NCBI GenBank assembly: GCA_018712555.1
Contig: DVGT01000062.1
Span: 1 to 64,000 of the forward strand
Source of the DNA: Faecimorpha stercoravium
GTDB taxonomy: Bacteria > Bacillota > Clostridia > Lachnospirales > Bianqueaceae
DNA: 64,000 nucleotides
Direction: 5' to 3'
This document shows positions 34,812-43,548 of this stretch, one piece after another. The translations under genes were made by a program, and so were the position numbers. Position 1 is the stretch's first letter. Each line of letters starts with the position of its first letter. The notes under the pieces are model-generated. The model worked only from the letters and a program-made list of their open reading frames with translations, made no database searches and was not told the DNA's origin.

Positions 34812-34876
34812 AAAAGCACTTTTTTGATGAAGAATGCATATACATGGCATCAGGTTCATCGAAGGAGTGCTTTTTT
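34812..34876 (+). terminator. Terminator-like element overlapping the sigK ribosome site
   Basis: AAAAGCACT (34812-34820) can pair with AGTGCTTTT (34866-34874), and inside it GATGAA (34826-34831) with TTCATC (34855-34860). T-runs follow both halves. The AAGGAG used for sigK overlaps the 3' arm, so RNA reading through from trhP would hide it. Confidence 0.6.
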
Positions 34877-35569
34877 ATGTGGATTCTTTTAGCCCTGCAA
34901 TTTTTATTTCTGATCGGATACGTAGCAGGCAGCGTAGCGTTTCCCAAGCCTCTGAGTCCAGAAGAAGAGGAGGAATGCTTGCGGAGGATGCGTCAAGGAG
35001 ACCAGGAGGCGAGAGAGGAATTGATCGAACGAAACATGCGTCTGGTCGCACATATTGTTAGAAAGTATTCCAGCCAAGGAAAATGCGGAAGCTGGGAAGC
35101 GGATGACCTGATTTCCGTAGGATCCATCGGCTTGATCAAAGGCATATCTACCTATCGGGAGGACAAATGCACAAGACTGTCAACCTATCTGGCGCGTTGT
35201 ATTGAGAATGAGATCTTGATGCTGCTACGGAGTGATAAAAAGACAAAAAACGAGGTTTCTCTTCAGGATCCGATCGGACAGGATGGAGAGGGGAATACGC
35301 TGACATTGATGGATGTGCTGACTTATGAGGAAGAGGACGTGCTGGATCGTTTGGATCAACGCATGAAATATGGGCGGGTTCTTGCGTGCATGAAAAAAGT
35401 CTTGGATGAACGGGAGGCTAAGGTGATTGTCATGCGGTACGGGCTTGAGGATGGAGAAGAACATACACAGAAAGAAACGGCGCAGGTGTTGGGAGTGAGT
35501 CGATCCTATGTGAGCCGCATCGAGAAAAAGGCTTTGGATAAATTGAAAAAAGAATTGTCCATATCCTGA
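34877..35569 (+). CDS. sigK: RNA polymerase sporulation sigma factor SigK
   Basis: A 230-aa pro-sigma-K, the late mother-cell sigma factor. The hydrophobic N-terminal pro-sequence (WILLALQFLFLIGYVAGSV, residues 2-20) is followed by AFPKPLSPEEE, as in Bacillus pro-sigma-K. Region 2 (ERNMRLVAHIVRKY, DLISVGSIGLIKGI) and region 4 (YVSRIEKKALDKL) are complete. The gene is not interrupted by a skin-type element. ATG at 34877 follows GAAGGAG, which is embedded in a terminator-like stem. A sporulation promoter is expected but I found no good -35. Confidence 0.94.
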   Translation: MWILLALQFLFLIGYVAGSVAFPKPLSPEEEEECLRRMRQGDQEAREELIERNMRLVAHIVRKYSSQGKCGSWEADDLISVGSIGLIKGISTYREDKCTRLSTYLARCIENEILMLLRSDKKTKNEVSLQDPIGQDGEGNTLTLMDVLTYEEEDVLDRLDQRMKYGRVLACMKKVLDEREAKVIVMRYGLEDGEEHTQKETAQVLGVSRSYVSRIEKKALDKLKKELSIS

Positions 35570-35660
35570 CTCGATCATAAACATATTTTTGAAAAGGTAA
35601 GAAGAGAACGACAAACAAAAAAATATATGAACAAAACGAAAAGAAAATTTGAAATTGCTA

Positions 35661-35689
35661 TTGACGAAAATTGACAAGTGGGGTATAAT
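35661..35689 (+). promoter_or_regulatory. Promoter of the LplB-type ABC operon
   Basis: TTGACG (35661-35666) and TATAAT (35684-35689) are 17 bp apart. A second TTGACA at 35671-35676 lies too close to serve the same -10. Just downstream, a stem of TTGCTC with GAGCAA around a CCCC/GGGG core lies in the leader and could be regulatory. Confidence 0.72.
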
Positions 35690-35759
35690 TTGCTCAGACA
35701 CATCCCCAAGGGGAGCAAGCGATTTTTACATCACATGATAGGTTAGGAGGTCACATGAA

Positions 35760-36710
35760 ATGGCGAGAGACAAATCAAAGAAGCCCAGGCAGACGACTCT
35801 GGTACAGAGCGTTCAGAGAGAGATTTATAAAAACTGGAGTCTGTATCTTCTCGTGGCAGTACCGGTTATATACTTGATTATTTTTAAGTATATTCCCATG
35901 TATGGTGTACAGATTGCCTTTCGGCGTTATCAGCCGGTTTATGGCATTGAAGGCAGCCCATGGGTGGGGCTGGATTATTTCGAACAATTCATGACAAACT
36001 ATAAGTTCTGGGATATCATTCGAAACACTTTGAGCATTAGCATCTACTCTTTACTGACGTTTCCTTTATCCATTATCCTGGCGGTTTTATTGAATTATAT
36101 CCCGTTTCGAAAATTCCAGAAGACGGTGCAGCTTGTGAGTTATGCCCCTCATTTTATCTCCACGGTTGTCATGGTATCCATGATTCTGCAATTCCTCGAT
36201 ACACGTACCGGCCTGGTCAACGCATTGATTACGGCACTGGGAGGAGAGGCCATTAACTTCATGGGACGGAAAGATCTCTTTTATCATATTTATGTATGGA
36301 GCGGAGTCTGGCAGGGCGTCGGCTATGCGTCCATCATTTATATCGCGGCATTGGCAGGCGTCTCTCCCGAACTTCATGAGGCGGCCATCATGGACGGAGC
36401 TACTATCATGAAACGTGTATGGCACATTGATTTGCCAAGCATTTTGCCAACGGTCATGATCATGTTTATCATGCAGTGCGGCACGGTGATGAGCGTCGGC
36501 TATGAAAAGGTCTATCTGATGCAGAATAGTATGAATCTGGAGGTTTCTGAAGTCATAGATACTTACGTGTACAAACAGGGACTGACTTCTACGATGCCGA
36601 AATATTCATACTCAACGGCAGTGGGTCTTTTTGTCTCTATCATTAACGTCATTCTTCTGGTGACAGTGAATACGATTGCCAAGAAGGCAAGCGGCAGTTC
36701 TCTGTGGTAA
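35760..36710 (+). CDS. ABC sugar transporter permease, LplB type
   Basis: A 316-aa inner-membrane permease with six TM segments and the cytoplasmic coupling motif EAAIMDGATIMKRVWHIDLP-like EAA loop near residues 205-224. The N-terminal IYKNWSLYLLVAVPVIYLIIFKYIPMYG is typical of LplB/YteP permeases, which in Bacillus import rhamnogalacturonan and related oligosaccharides. AGGAGG lies 9 bp before ATG 35760. It is first in a three-gene operon with no ATPase gene; such systems share a general ATPase such as MsmX. Confidence 0.9.
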   Translation: MARDKSKKPRQTTLVQSVQREIYKNWSLYLLVAVPVIYLIIFKYIPMYGVQIAFRRYQPVYGIEGSPWVGLDYFEQFMTNYKFWDIIRNTLSISIYSLLTFPLSIILAVLLNYIPFRKFQKTVQLVSYAPHFISTVVMVSMILQFLDTRTGLVNALITALGGEAINFMGRKDLFYHIYVWSGVWQGVGYASIIYIAALAGVSPELHEAAIMDGATIMKRVWHIDLPSILPTVMIMFIMQCGTVMSVGYEKVYLMQNSMNLEVSEVIDTYVYKQGLTSTMPKYSYSTAVGLFVSIINVILLVTVNTIAKKASGSSLW

Positions 36711-36719
36711 GGAGGGATT

Positions 36720-37622
36720 ATGATGGCAAGAACAAGAAAGTCAATTCGCTATACCCTGGGAGATCGGATTTTCTTAACGGTCGATTTTATCATTCTGGTG
36801 CTGTTGCTGATTGCCATTGCGTACCCATTGATCTATATTTTCTTTGCGTCGTTCAATGCACAAGTGACTAAGATGGGACTGTCTCTATTTCCAGAAGAGT
36901 GGACAGTTCAGGGCTATAAAGCCGTGTTTGAATATAAGTTCATATGGAGTGGATATCGGAATACGCTGATCTATACGGCAGTAGGGACCGTTATCAATCT
37001 GTTTGTGACAATCTGCTGTGCGTATCCCTTGTCTCGGAAAGACTTCAAGGGCCGGGGGATCATCATGGTCATGTGCATGATTACCATGTATTTCAGCGGA
37101 GGACTGATTCCTACGTATTTGGTTGTCAAGGATTTGGGAATACTCAATTCTATGTGGGCTATTGTTTTGCCGGGGGCCATGTCAGTATATAACATGATTG
37201 TGATGCGGACATATTTTGATACCCAGATTCCACAGGAATTGCTGGAATCGGCGCAGCTGGACGGATGTGGCAATCTGAATTTCCTCAAGAGCATTGTGCT
37301 TCCGCTGTCAGTCCCGATTCTGGCTGTCGTCGGACTATTTTACGCGGTGGGACACTGGAATTCGTATTTTAACGCGATGATCTATTTGACAGAGCGGGAT
37401 CGATATCCATTACAGGTGATTTTGAGAGACATACTGATTATGAATACGGTGGATCCCTCGGAGTCATCCATGGATCTAAATCTCCTGCAAAGCATGGAAG
37501 AAAGACAAAATGTCATGAAATATTCATTGATCATCGTGTCTTCTGTGCCGGTTCTGATTCTGTATCCATTTATTCAGAAGTATTTCGTAAAGGGAATCAT
37601 GATCGGAGCGATCAAGGGCTGA
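36720..37622 (+). CDS. ABC sugar transporter permease, YtcP/LplC type
   Basis: A 300-aa partner permease with six TM segments and the coupling motif ELLESAQLDGCGNLNFLKSI. It has family features such as FSGGLIPTYLVVKDLGILNS and the C-terminal FVKGIMIGAIKG. Either ATG at 36720 or 36723 fits the AAGGAGGG site. It lies 9 bp after the first permease and 48 bp before the binding-protein gene. Confidence 0.9.
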   Translation: MMARTRKSIRYTLGDRIFLTVDFIILVLLLIAIAYPLIYIFFASFNAQVTKMGLSLFPEEWTVQGYKAVFEYKFIWSGYRNTLIYTAVGTVINLFVTICCAYPLSRKDFKGRGIIMVMCMITMYFSGGLIPTYLVVKDLGILNSMWAIVLPGAMSVYNMIVMRTYFDTQIPQELLESAQLDGCGNLNFLKSIVLPLSVPILAVVGLFYAVGHWNSYFNAMIYLTERDRYPLQVILRDILIMNTVDPSESSMDLNLLQSMEERQNVMKYSLIIVSSVPVLILYPFIQKYFVKGIMIGAIKG

Positions 37623-37670
37623 TACCGGGTTTCCGGTTTAGCAAATACATATTATATAGGAGGGAACGAA

Positions 37671-39401
37671 ATGAAAAAGTCTGTAGCATTTTTGCTGAGT
37701 TTGATCCTTGTGATCACGTCTCTTTTAGGCTGCGGCGGCAGCAATGATTCAAGCGTGACAGAGACGTCGCAGGCGGAAGCGTCACAGGCAGAAGCATCGC
37801 AGGCGGAGTCTGAGGAGTCCGCACAGACGCAGGCGGATGATGAGACGGTTACAAAACTCTATGAGTGGCCGTTAGCAGAGGATGGAGCAGAACTAACCAT
37901 CTTCACGAAGCTTTTGACATCCATCGAAGACTTTGATACCAACAAGACGACATTGTGGTATGAGGAGCAGACGGGTGTTCATATCAACTGGATCCAGGCT
38001 CCGGAGGCGGAGTTTACGACCCAGTTGAACCTGAATATTACCGGTGGAGAATGGCCTGATATTTACGCAGCCAATCTGTCGACTACCGAACTGATGTCCA
38101 TGCGGAATGGCGGCGTCATCATACCGTTGAACGATCTGATCGATACCTATGCGTATTACGCGCATCAGATCCTGGAAGAACATCCGGAGTACAGGGATTA
38201 TCTGACCGCGCCGGATGGGAATATGTATTCTCTATGGTATAATGATACAGGCAAACATATGTATTATACCCGTAAGATGTTCGTGAAGCAGAGCTGGCTG
38301 GATCAGCTGGGTATAGAAGCGCCTACCACCACGCAGGAGTTCGAAGATATGCTGATCGCATTCCGGGATAACGATATGAACGGTAATGGCGATACGACGG
38401 ATGAGGTTCCGTTCATGTCCTCTTTTAAGGCCTGGGGTGGTTCTCCGTTCTGCTATTTCATCTGTCCGTTCCAGATGACTTCGGGAGATGGGATTTACGC
38501 AGATGAAGACGGCACATGGCATCTGGCAGCAGCAGAGGATGGATATAAGGAAGCTTTGACCTGGATGAATCACCTGTTTGAGGAAGGGCTGATCGCAGAG
38601 GAAACCTTCACACAGGACAAGAATCAGTTTAAGGCGATTATCAACGCCAGCTCCGAGGAAGAGGCCATCGTTGGATGCTTCACGGCAGCATATCAGGGCG
38701 AAGTCATCAATAATGGCTCCTATACGCAGCAGGCGGATTATGTTCCAGTAGAACCTTTGGAAGGACCCAGTGGACAGAAGATCGCGCCCAGCAGCGGCTA
38801 TGGAGATTTCAAGGCGCGCTGCGCTATCACATCAGTCTGCGAGAATCCGAAGATTGCGATCCAGTGGCTGGATTTCTGGCTGAGTCAAGATGGCCGTCTG
38901 TATCAGGAATACGGTGTGGAAGAGGGTGTGGATTACCAGATTGTGGATAAACCTTCCATCTATGGTTCTCCGACTTCCTACGAGAGACTATTTGAACTGT
39001 CGCAGTCTACACTGCAGAATATCGTCTGGTATAACCATACGGTGCCGCGTCACGACTGGGAAGAGATTCGATATGGCAACGCGCTGGAGGATGGATCCCA
39101 GGAGACTCTGCTCTATGAGGCAGCTCTGCTTTACGAGGATTATTATGTTCCTACGGGACTTAAGGCCCTGTTCTGGATCGAGGATGAGGTAGAGGCTGAG
39201 GAGTATGATACGCTGAAGACGGATATCAACGACTATATCGAGACACAATCTACCGCGTTCACGACCGGAGAACGCAGCCTGGATGAGTTTGACATGTTTG
39301 TGCAAGAGCTCAAAGACATCGGGATGGATCGGTATCTGGAACTGGCAGGCAAGTTCTATGGGAATTCCGGTGTAGATTATGATGGTACGATTGCAGGATA
39401 A
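37671..39401 (+). CDS. Extracellular solute-binding lipoprotein
   Basis: A 576-aa large solute-binding protein of the LplA/YtcQ type. A lipoprotein signal ends in LLGC (Cys21), followed by a spacer with repeated SQAEA units (about 30-55). The mature part has ELTIFTKLLTSIEDF, GEWPDIYAANLS and a calcium-like loop NDMNGNGDTTDE (near residues 236-247), all usual in this family. It delivers an oligosaccharide to the two upstream permeases. A strong terminator follows. Confidence 0.92.
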   Translation: MKKSVAFLLSLILVITSLLGCGGSNDSSVTETSQAEASQAEASQAESEESAQTQADDETVTKLYEWPLAEDGAELTIFTKLLTSIEDFDTNKTTLWYEEQTGVHINWIQAPEAEFTTQLNLNITGGEWPDIYAANLSTTELMSMRNGGVIIPLNDLIDTYAYYAHQILEEHPEYRDYLTAPDGNMYSLWYNDTGKHMYYTRKMFVKQSWLDQLGIEAPTTTQEFEDMLIAFRDNDMNGNGDTTDEVPFMSSFKAWGGSPFCYFICPFQMTSGDGIYADEDGTWHLAAAEDGYKEALTWMNHLFEEGLIAEETFTQDKNQFKAIINASSEEEAIVGCFTAAYQGEVINNGSYTQQADYVPVEPLEGPSGQKIAPSSGYGDFKARCAITSVCENPKIAIQWLDFWLSQDGRLYQEYGVEEGVDYQIVDKPSIYGSPTSYERLFELSQSTLQNIVWYNHTVPRHDWEEIRYGNALEDGSQETLLYEAALLYEDYYVPTGLKALFWIEDEVEAEEYDTLKTDINDYIETQSTAFTTGERSLDEFDMFVQELKDIGMDRYLELAGKFYGNSGVDYDGTIAG

Positions 39402-39422
39402 AAAGACATAAATGGGGGTTAT

Positions 39423-39466
39423 ACTGCCGCGGCGGCCTAATATTTGGCCCGCGGCAGTTTTCTTTA
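39423..39466 (+). terminator. Terminator of the ABC operon
   Basis: ACTGCCGCGG (39423-39432) pairs with CCGCGGCAGT (39449-39458), with an inner GGCC stem, followed by TTTTCTTT. Confidence 0.9.
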
Positions 39467-39488
39467 TGGAAAAAGCGGCAGGCGGCTC

Positions 39489-39517
39489 TTGATTTCACGG
39501 GGGAATGCCGATATAAT
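39489..39517 (+). promoter_or_regulatory. Promoter of the zinc-ribbon membrane protein gene
   Basis: TTGATT (39489-39494) and TATAAT (39512-39517) separated by 17 bp, 32 bp before the start codon. Confidence 0.7.
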
Positions 39518-39549
39518 AAAATAAAAAGAGAATCAGGGAGGGATACGCA

Positions 39550-39927
39550 ATGAAAAGCATAAAACCAGGCCGAGGACCATCGTTTATGGGAGGAGTCATG
39601 AGTATTCTGATTGGCTTATTTGGCGTGGGATGGACTATTGCGGCGGCTTCTAACGGCGGCGGTATATTTGCACTCTTCGGCATCATTTTCATCGTGGCAG
39701 CAATTATGCAGGCAGTGTATCATTTTAAGAACGCCACCAGCAAGAATCGTTATTCTGATTTTGATATCACAGACAGCGGGGAGGAGACAGATCCGTTCAA
39801 TGAGAGATTTGGATCGTCACAGAGTCATGCGGGCACGGAGCAGGAACATCGGTTTTGTCCATATTGCGGTACACCGGTGGGAGAGGGATATGAGTTTTGC
39901 AGCCGGTGCGGCAAGAAGCTCCCCTGA
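39550..39927 (+). CDS. Two-TM protein with C-terminal zinc ribbon
   Basis: A 125-aa protein with two membrane segments (about 12-33 and 38-57), a polar linker and a C-terminal zinc ribbon of two CxxC pairs: CPYC (103-106) and CSRC (117-120), ending GKKLP. Such ribbons are common at the ends of Firmicutes membrane proteins; no function can be assigned. ATG at 39550 follows AGGGAGGG. It stands alone with its own promoter. Confidence 0.75.
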   Translation: MKSIKPGRGPSFMGGVMSILIGLFGVGWTIAAASNGGGIFALFGIIFIVAAIMQAVYHFKNATSKNRYSDFDITDSGEETDPFNERFGSSQSHAGTEQEHRFCPYCGTPVGEGYEFCSRCGKKLP

Positions 39928-40012
39928 GATCTAAAGTAGGAGATTGGGCGTGCATATTCGTTGAAATGGGTGGTTCCTTATAGAGAACCCATAGAAAAAG
40001 CGGAGGTGCACA

Positions 40013-40339
40013 ATGAATTTATTTTATCACATTACATCCAGGAGGAACCTGGAATCGATACAGAAGGAAGGGCTCTTGCCCCAATATGGGTATTTATCGG
40101 AGTTGGTGATGGAGCAGCGCAGCGCAATCTACTTATTCAAGGAACTGGACGAGGTGCGTTATGCCATGGAAAACTGGTTCGGCGAGTGTATTCGATATGT
40201 GTATGCCCCCAAAGACCTGATTCTGCTCAGGATCAATCTGCCAGATGAAATCCATTTTGAGGAGCGATTTGGATGGGAAGCGATCTGTTACACGCGGATT
40301 CCGCCGGAGTGTATTTCGGTAGTTCCTTTTCCAGAATAA
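40013..40339 (+). CDS. Small protein resembling ADP-ribosyltransferase-like folds
   Basis: A 108-aa soluble protein I cannot place firmly. It starts FYHITSRRNLESIQKEGLLP, a pattern (H-x-T near the start, then a helix ending in GL) seen in ART-like and RNA 2'-phosphotransferase-like folds. It continues with GYLSELV, a YLF strand, and ends in IPPECISVVP. A single-copy family of NAD-using or NAD-fold proteins is possible but unproven. ATG at 40013 follows CGGAGGTG. No antitoxin-like partner lies beside it. Confidence 0.6.
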   Translation: MNLFYHITSRRNLESIQKEGLLPQYGYLSELVMEQRSAIYLFKELDEVRYAMENWFGECIRYVYAPKDLILLRINLPDEIHFEERFGWEAICYTRIPPECISVVPFPE

Positions 40340-40413
40340 AAGAAAAGCTTGTCAGTCCATCCCATCTGTGGTAAGATAATTATACTTTATGACAAGAATG
40401 TGAGGCGAGGATT

Positions 40414-43400
40414 TTGCTATACGTGAGAAATGCAGAAACAGAACTGGATCCAGCGTTATTTCAGAATCCTACGGGAGAGTATCGCGGCATTCCTTTCTGG
40501 TCTTGGAATGGACGCATCACGCGGGAACAGATTGACAGAGATCTGGAAATCTTTCAGAAGATGGGATTTGGCGGCGTCGATATTCATCCACGAGTGGGTC
40601 TGGATACGGCCTACTTGGGTGAGGAATTCATGGAACTGATTCGATATACAGTGGAGCGGTGTAAAGAGATGGGGCTGGTCTGCTGGCTCTATGATGACGA
40701 CCGGTTTCCTTCGGGGGCAGCAGATGGTATGGTCACGCAGAATATGGCATACAGAGGACGGTATTTACTGCTGACAGAGCAGGATCTCGGCGGGCAGGAG
40801 GGAATCTGTGATAGTCGGGAAAGCTTTGAAGCCGCGATCCAAAATGGAGAGAAGCCACGAGGATATTATCTGACGGCATATCGAATCATGCTGAAAGAGG
40901 GGGCGCTGGCACATTATGAACGACTTCGGACATCGGAGGCTGTGGAACAGGCGAAGTGGAAAGAGGGACGACTTCGGTTTGCGTATCTGATGCTGCTGGA
41001 GGAGAGTCCGGCCTTTGAGGGACAGACCTATGTGGATACGATGAATCCGGAGGCGATTCGTGAGTTTATCCGCATGACGCATGAAACCTATGAAAACTGG
41101 ATAGGAGAGGAATTCGGAGAGACGGTACAGGCGATTTTCACAGATGAGCCTCGTATGGGGAAGCATCTGCAGATTTCCCGGGCGGAGTCGAAGGAAGATG
41201 TGACACTTCCCTATACGGAATATCTGGCGGATCAGATGAGACAGAAGTGGAAGATGGATCCGTTGGATAAGATGCCAGAGTGCGTATGGCAGCTGCCTGA
41301 GGGAGAATGGAGCGTATTTCGTTACCGATATCTGGATATGGCGTCAGAATGCTTTACTACTGCGTATATGGATCAGATCGCGGCGTGGTGTAAGGAACAT
41401 CGAATTGTAATGACCGGTCATGTATTGGGCGAGGATCACTTAGCGCAGCAGAGTGCATCCGTAGGGGACTGTATGCGGTGCTATCGTTCGATGGATTTGC
41501 CGGGGATTGACATCCTGCGGGATCAACGGCAGTTTATCACGGTGAAACAGGCAGCGAGCGTGGCCCGGCAGAATGGACAGCCGGGCGTGGTCAGCGAGAT
41601 GTATGGTGTGACGCACTGGGATTGTGATTTTAAGACCTTTAAGCTGCAGGGAGACTGGCAGGCGGCGTTAGGCATAACCATACGGGTTCCCCATCTGTCT
41701 CATATGAGCTTGGGGGGAGAGGCTAAGAGGGATTGGCCGGGTTCCCTATCTTTTCAGCAACCTTGGTATGAGAGGTTTTCTTTGATAGAAGATCATTTTG
41801 CCAGGTTGAATACGATTCTCAGCCGAGGTACAGCGAAGATCCGTATCGGAGTGATTCATCCCGTGGAGTCTCTGTGGATGTATATGGGTCCGGAGGATCA
41901 AACCGGAGAGATTCGTCAGGAGATGGATGAGGATTTTGCAAGATTGACAGAATGGCTGTTAAGAGGGGGCTTCGACTTTGATTATCTGTCCGAGGCACTC
42001 CTTCCATCGCAGTGTCAGGAAGAAGGTACCAATCCCCTGCAGGTGGGCCGGGTTTCTTATGATGTCGTGCTGGTGCCTAGCTTAGTGACTATCCGCAGAA
42101 CGACGCTGGATCTGTTAGACGCATTTCATAAGCAGGGAGGCCGAGTTCTCTTTATGGGACGGATTCCGGAATTGGTAGATGGAGAACCGAATGATGCGCC
42201 GCAGGCATTGGCGAAAGAATGTGTGTGTCTGCGGCAAAGCCGGAATGATCTTTATAAAGCACTGGAGGATATGCGGACTGCAGATATTCGAAAGGAGTCC
42301 GGCATGCGTGCAGATCATCTGCTGTGCCAGATGCGCGAGGATGGAGAGGTCAAGTGGTTGTATATCTGTCATGCAGATCGAATAGAGAAAGACCTGGGGG
42401 AGGAAGTCTATACCATTCGAGTGAGAGGAACGTATCGTGCTAGGATGTATGATACGCAGTCCGGGAAGATTGGCCCAGCCTGTTTTCGACATGAGGGGAC
42501 AGACACGATTTTGACCTGGAGAGCATATGCAGAGGACAGCGTAGTATTTTGCCTGTCAGCGCCGGAGGAAACGGACGAAGGGGCAGAACCAGACAGACAA
42601 TATGAGCCGCAGCAGAGACTATCTGTAGTGCGGGGCTATGCGCGGCAGGAAGCCAATGCACTTTTATTGGACCGTCCCAAATGGCAATTGGATGGCGGAA
42701 TCCTGCAGGGCCCGGATCCTATTCTCAAGATCGACGAAGATGTCCGCAAAAAGCTGGGATATGCGCTTCGAGGGGAGCATATGTTTCAGCCCTATATGCT
42801 GGCAGAGACGGAAACACATAGGTTGACACTGCATTTTTACTTCTATTCGCATATTGCGTTGGATGCCTTTTTGGCATTGGAGGAGGCGGCGGTATCCCGT
42901 GTTCGGCTGAATGGACAGAGCGTTCCCATGGATCTCCGAGGATACTATGTGGACCCGGCGATTCAGGTGATCGCATTGCCAGGGATCCAGCAGGGAGACA
43001 ACTTGTTATCAGTGGATATACAGATGAGTCAGAAAACCAATTTGGAAAACATGTGGATTCTGGGAGAATTTGATGTGGATCTGGCAGGGATGCAGCCGGA
43101 GATTCATCCGATGCGTCCAAGGCTGCGCATTGGAGATATCACCCGGCAGGGCTTGCCCTTCTATACGGGAAATCTGGATCTTACGGTTTCTTTTGCAATA
43201 CGAGAAGCGGGAGAATACAGCGTCAGGATTCCGCATTTTTGTGCCCCTCTTCTGGGAGTGTGGGTGGATGAGGAGCCGGAAATACAGATCGCCTATGCGC
43301 CGCATAGAGCGGAACTGGGATGGCTCGTTCCAGGAAAACATCAACTGACGGTTCGAATATACGGCAATCGGTTTAATGGACTGGGAACCCTCCATATTCC

Positions 43401-43548
43401 CTGGAAAAACTGGAAATGGTATGGGCCAGATTCCTTCCGGACTCAGGGAGAGGATTTCACAGAATGCTATCAGGTGCGTCCGGTAGGGCTGCTTTCCGGT
43501 ATCATTCTGGAAAAGGTAACAAATCAGCAGAAAGAAGGTAATTTCTAA
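40414..43548 (+). CDS. GH106-like glycoside hydrolase
   Basis: A 1044-aa intracellular enzyme (no signal peptide) related to the GH106 alpha-L-rhamnosidase group. The TIM-barrel part has PFWSWNG (27-33), HPRVGLDTAYLGEEF (58-72), LYDDDRFPSG (92-101), the acidic TDEP (243-246), TGHVLGE (334-340) and SEMYG (394-398). The C-terminal third looks like beta-sandwich domains. The acidic motifs are candidate catalytic residues. The start is TTG at 40414 with GAGGCGAGG upstream. It lies close to a rhamnogalacturonan-type importer, so a pectin-derived substrate is plausible. The next gene starts right after its stop. Confidence 0.75.
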   Translation: MLYVRNAETELDPALFQNPTGEYRGIPFWSWNGRITREQIDRDLEIFQKMGFGGVDIHPRVGLDTAYLGEEFMELIRYTVERCKEMGLVCWLYDDDRFPSGAADGMVTQNMAYRGRYLLLTEQDLGGQEGICDSRESFEAAIQNGEKPRGYYLTAYRIMLKEGALAHYERLRTSEAVEQAKWKEGRLRFAYLMLLEESPAFEGQTYVDTMNPEAIREFIRMTHETYENWIGEEFGETVQAIFTDEPRMGKHLQISRAESKEDVTLPYTEYLADQMRQKWKMDPLDKMPECVWQLPEGEWSVFRYRYLDMASECFTTAYMDQIAAWCKEHRIVMTGHVLGEDHLAQQSASVGDCMRCYRSMDLPGIDILRDQRQFITVKQAASVARQNGQPGVVSEMYGVTHWDCDFKTFKLQGDWQAALGITIRVPHLSHMSLGGEAKRDWPGSLSFQQPWYERFSLIEDHFARLNTILSRGTAKIRIGVIHPVESLWMYMGPEDQTGEIRQEMDEDFARLTEWLLRGGFDFDYLSEALLPSQCQEEGTNPLQVGRVSYDVVLVPSLVTIRRTTLDLLDAFHKQGGRVLFMGRIPELVDGEPNDAPQALAKECVCLRQSRNDLYKALEDMRTADIRKESGMRADHLLCQMREDGEVKWLYICHADRIEKDLGEEVYTIRVRGTYRARMYDTQSGKIGPACFRHEGTDTILTWRAYAEDSVVFCLSAPEETDEGAEPDRQYEPQQRLSVVRGYARQEANALLLDRPKWQLDGGILQGPDPILKIDEDVRKKLGYALRGEHMFQPYMLAETETHRLTLHFYFYSHIALDAFLALEEAAVSRVRLNGQSVPMDLRGYYVDPAIQVIALPGIQQGDNLLSVDIQMSQKTNLENMWILGEFDVDLAGMQPEIHPMRPRLRIGDITRQGLPFYTGNLDLTVSFAIREAGEYSVRIPHFCAPLLGVWVDEEPEIQIAYAPHRAELGWLVPGKHQLTVRIYGNRFNGLGTLHIPWKNWKWYGPDSFRTQGEDFTECYQVRPVGLLSGIILEKVTNQQKEGNF

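Noticed and set aside
34877..35569. Skin-type element within sigK
   Set aside because: The gene is continuous, with regions 2 and 4 in one frame.
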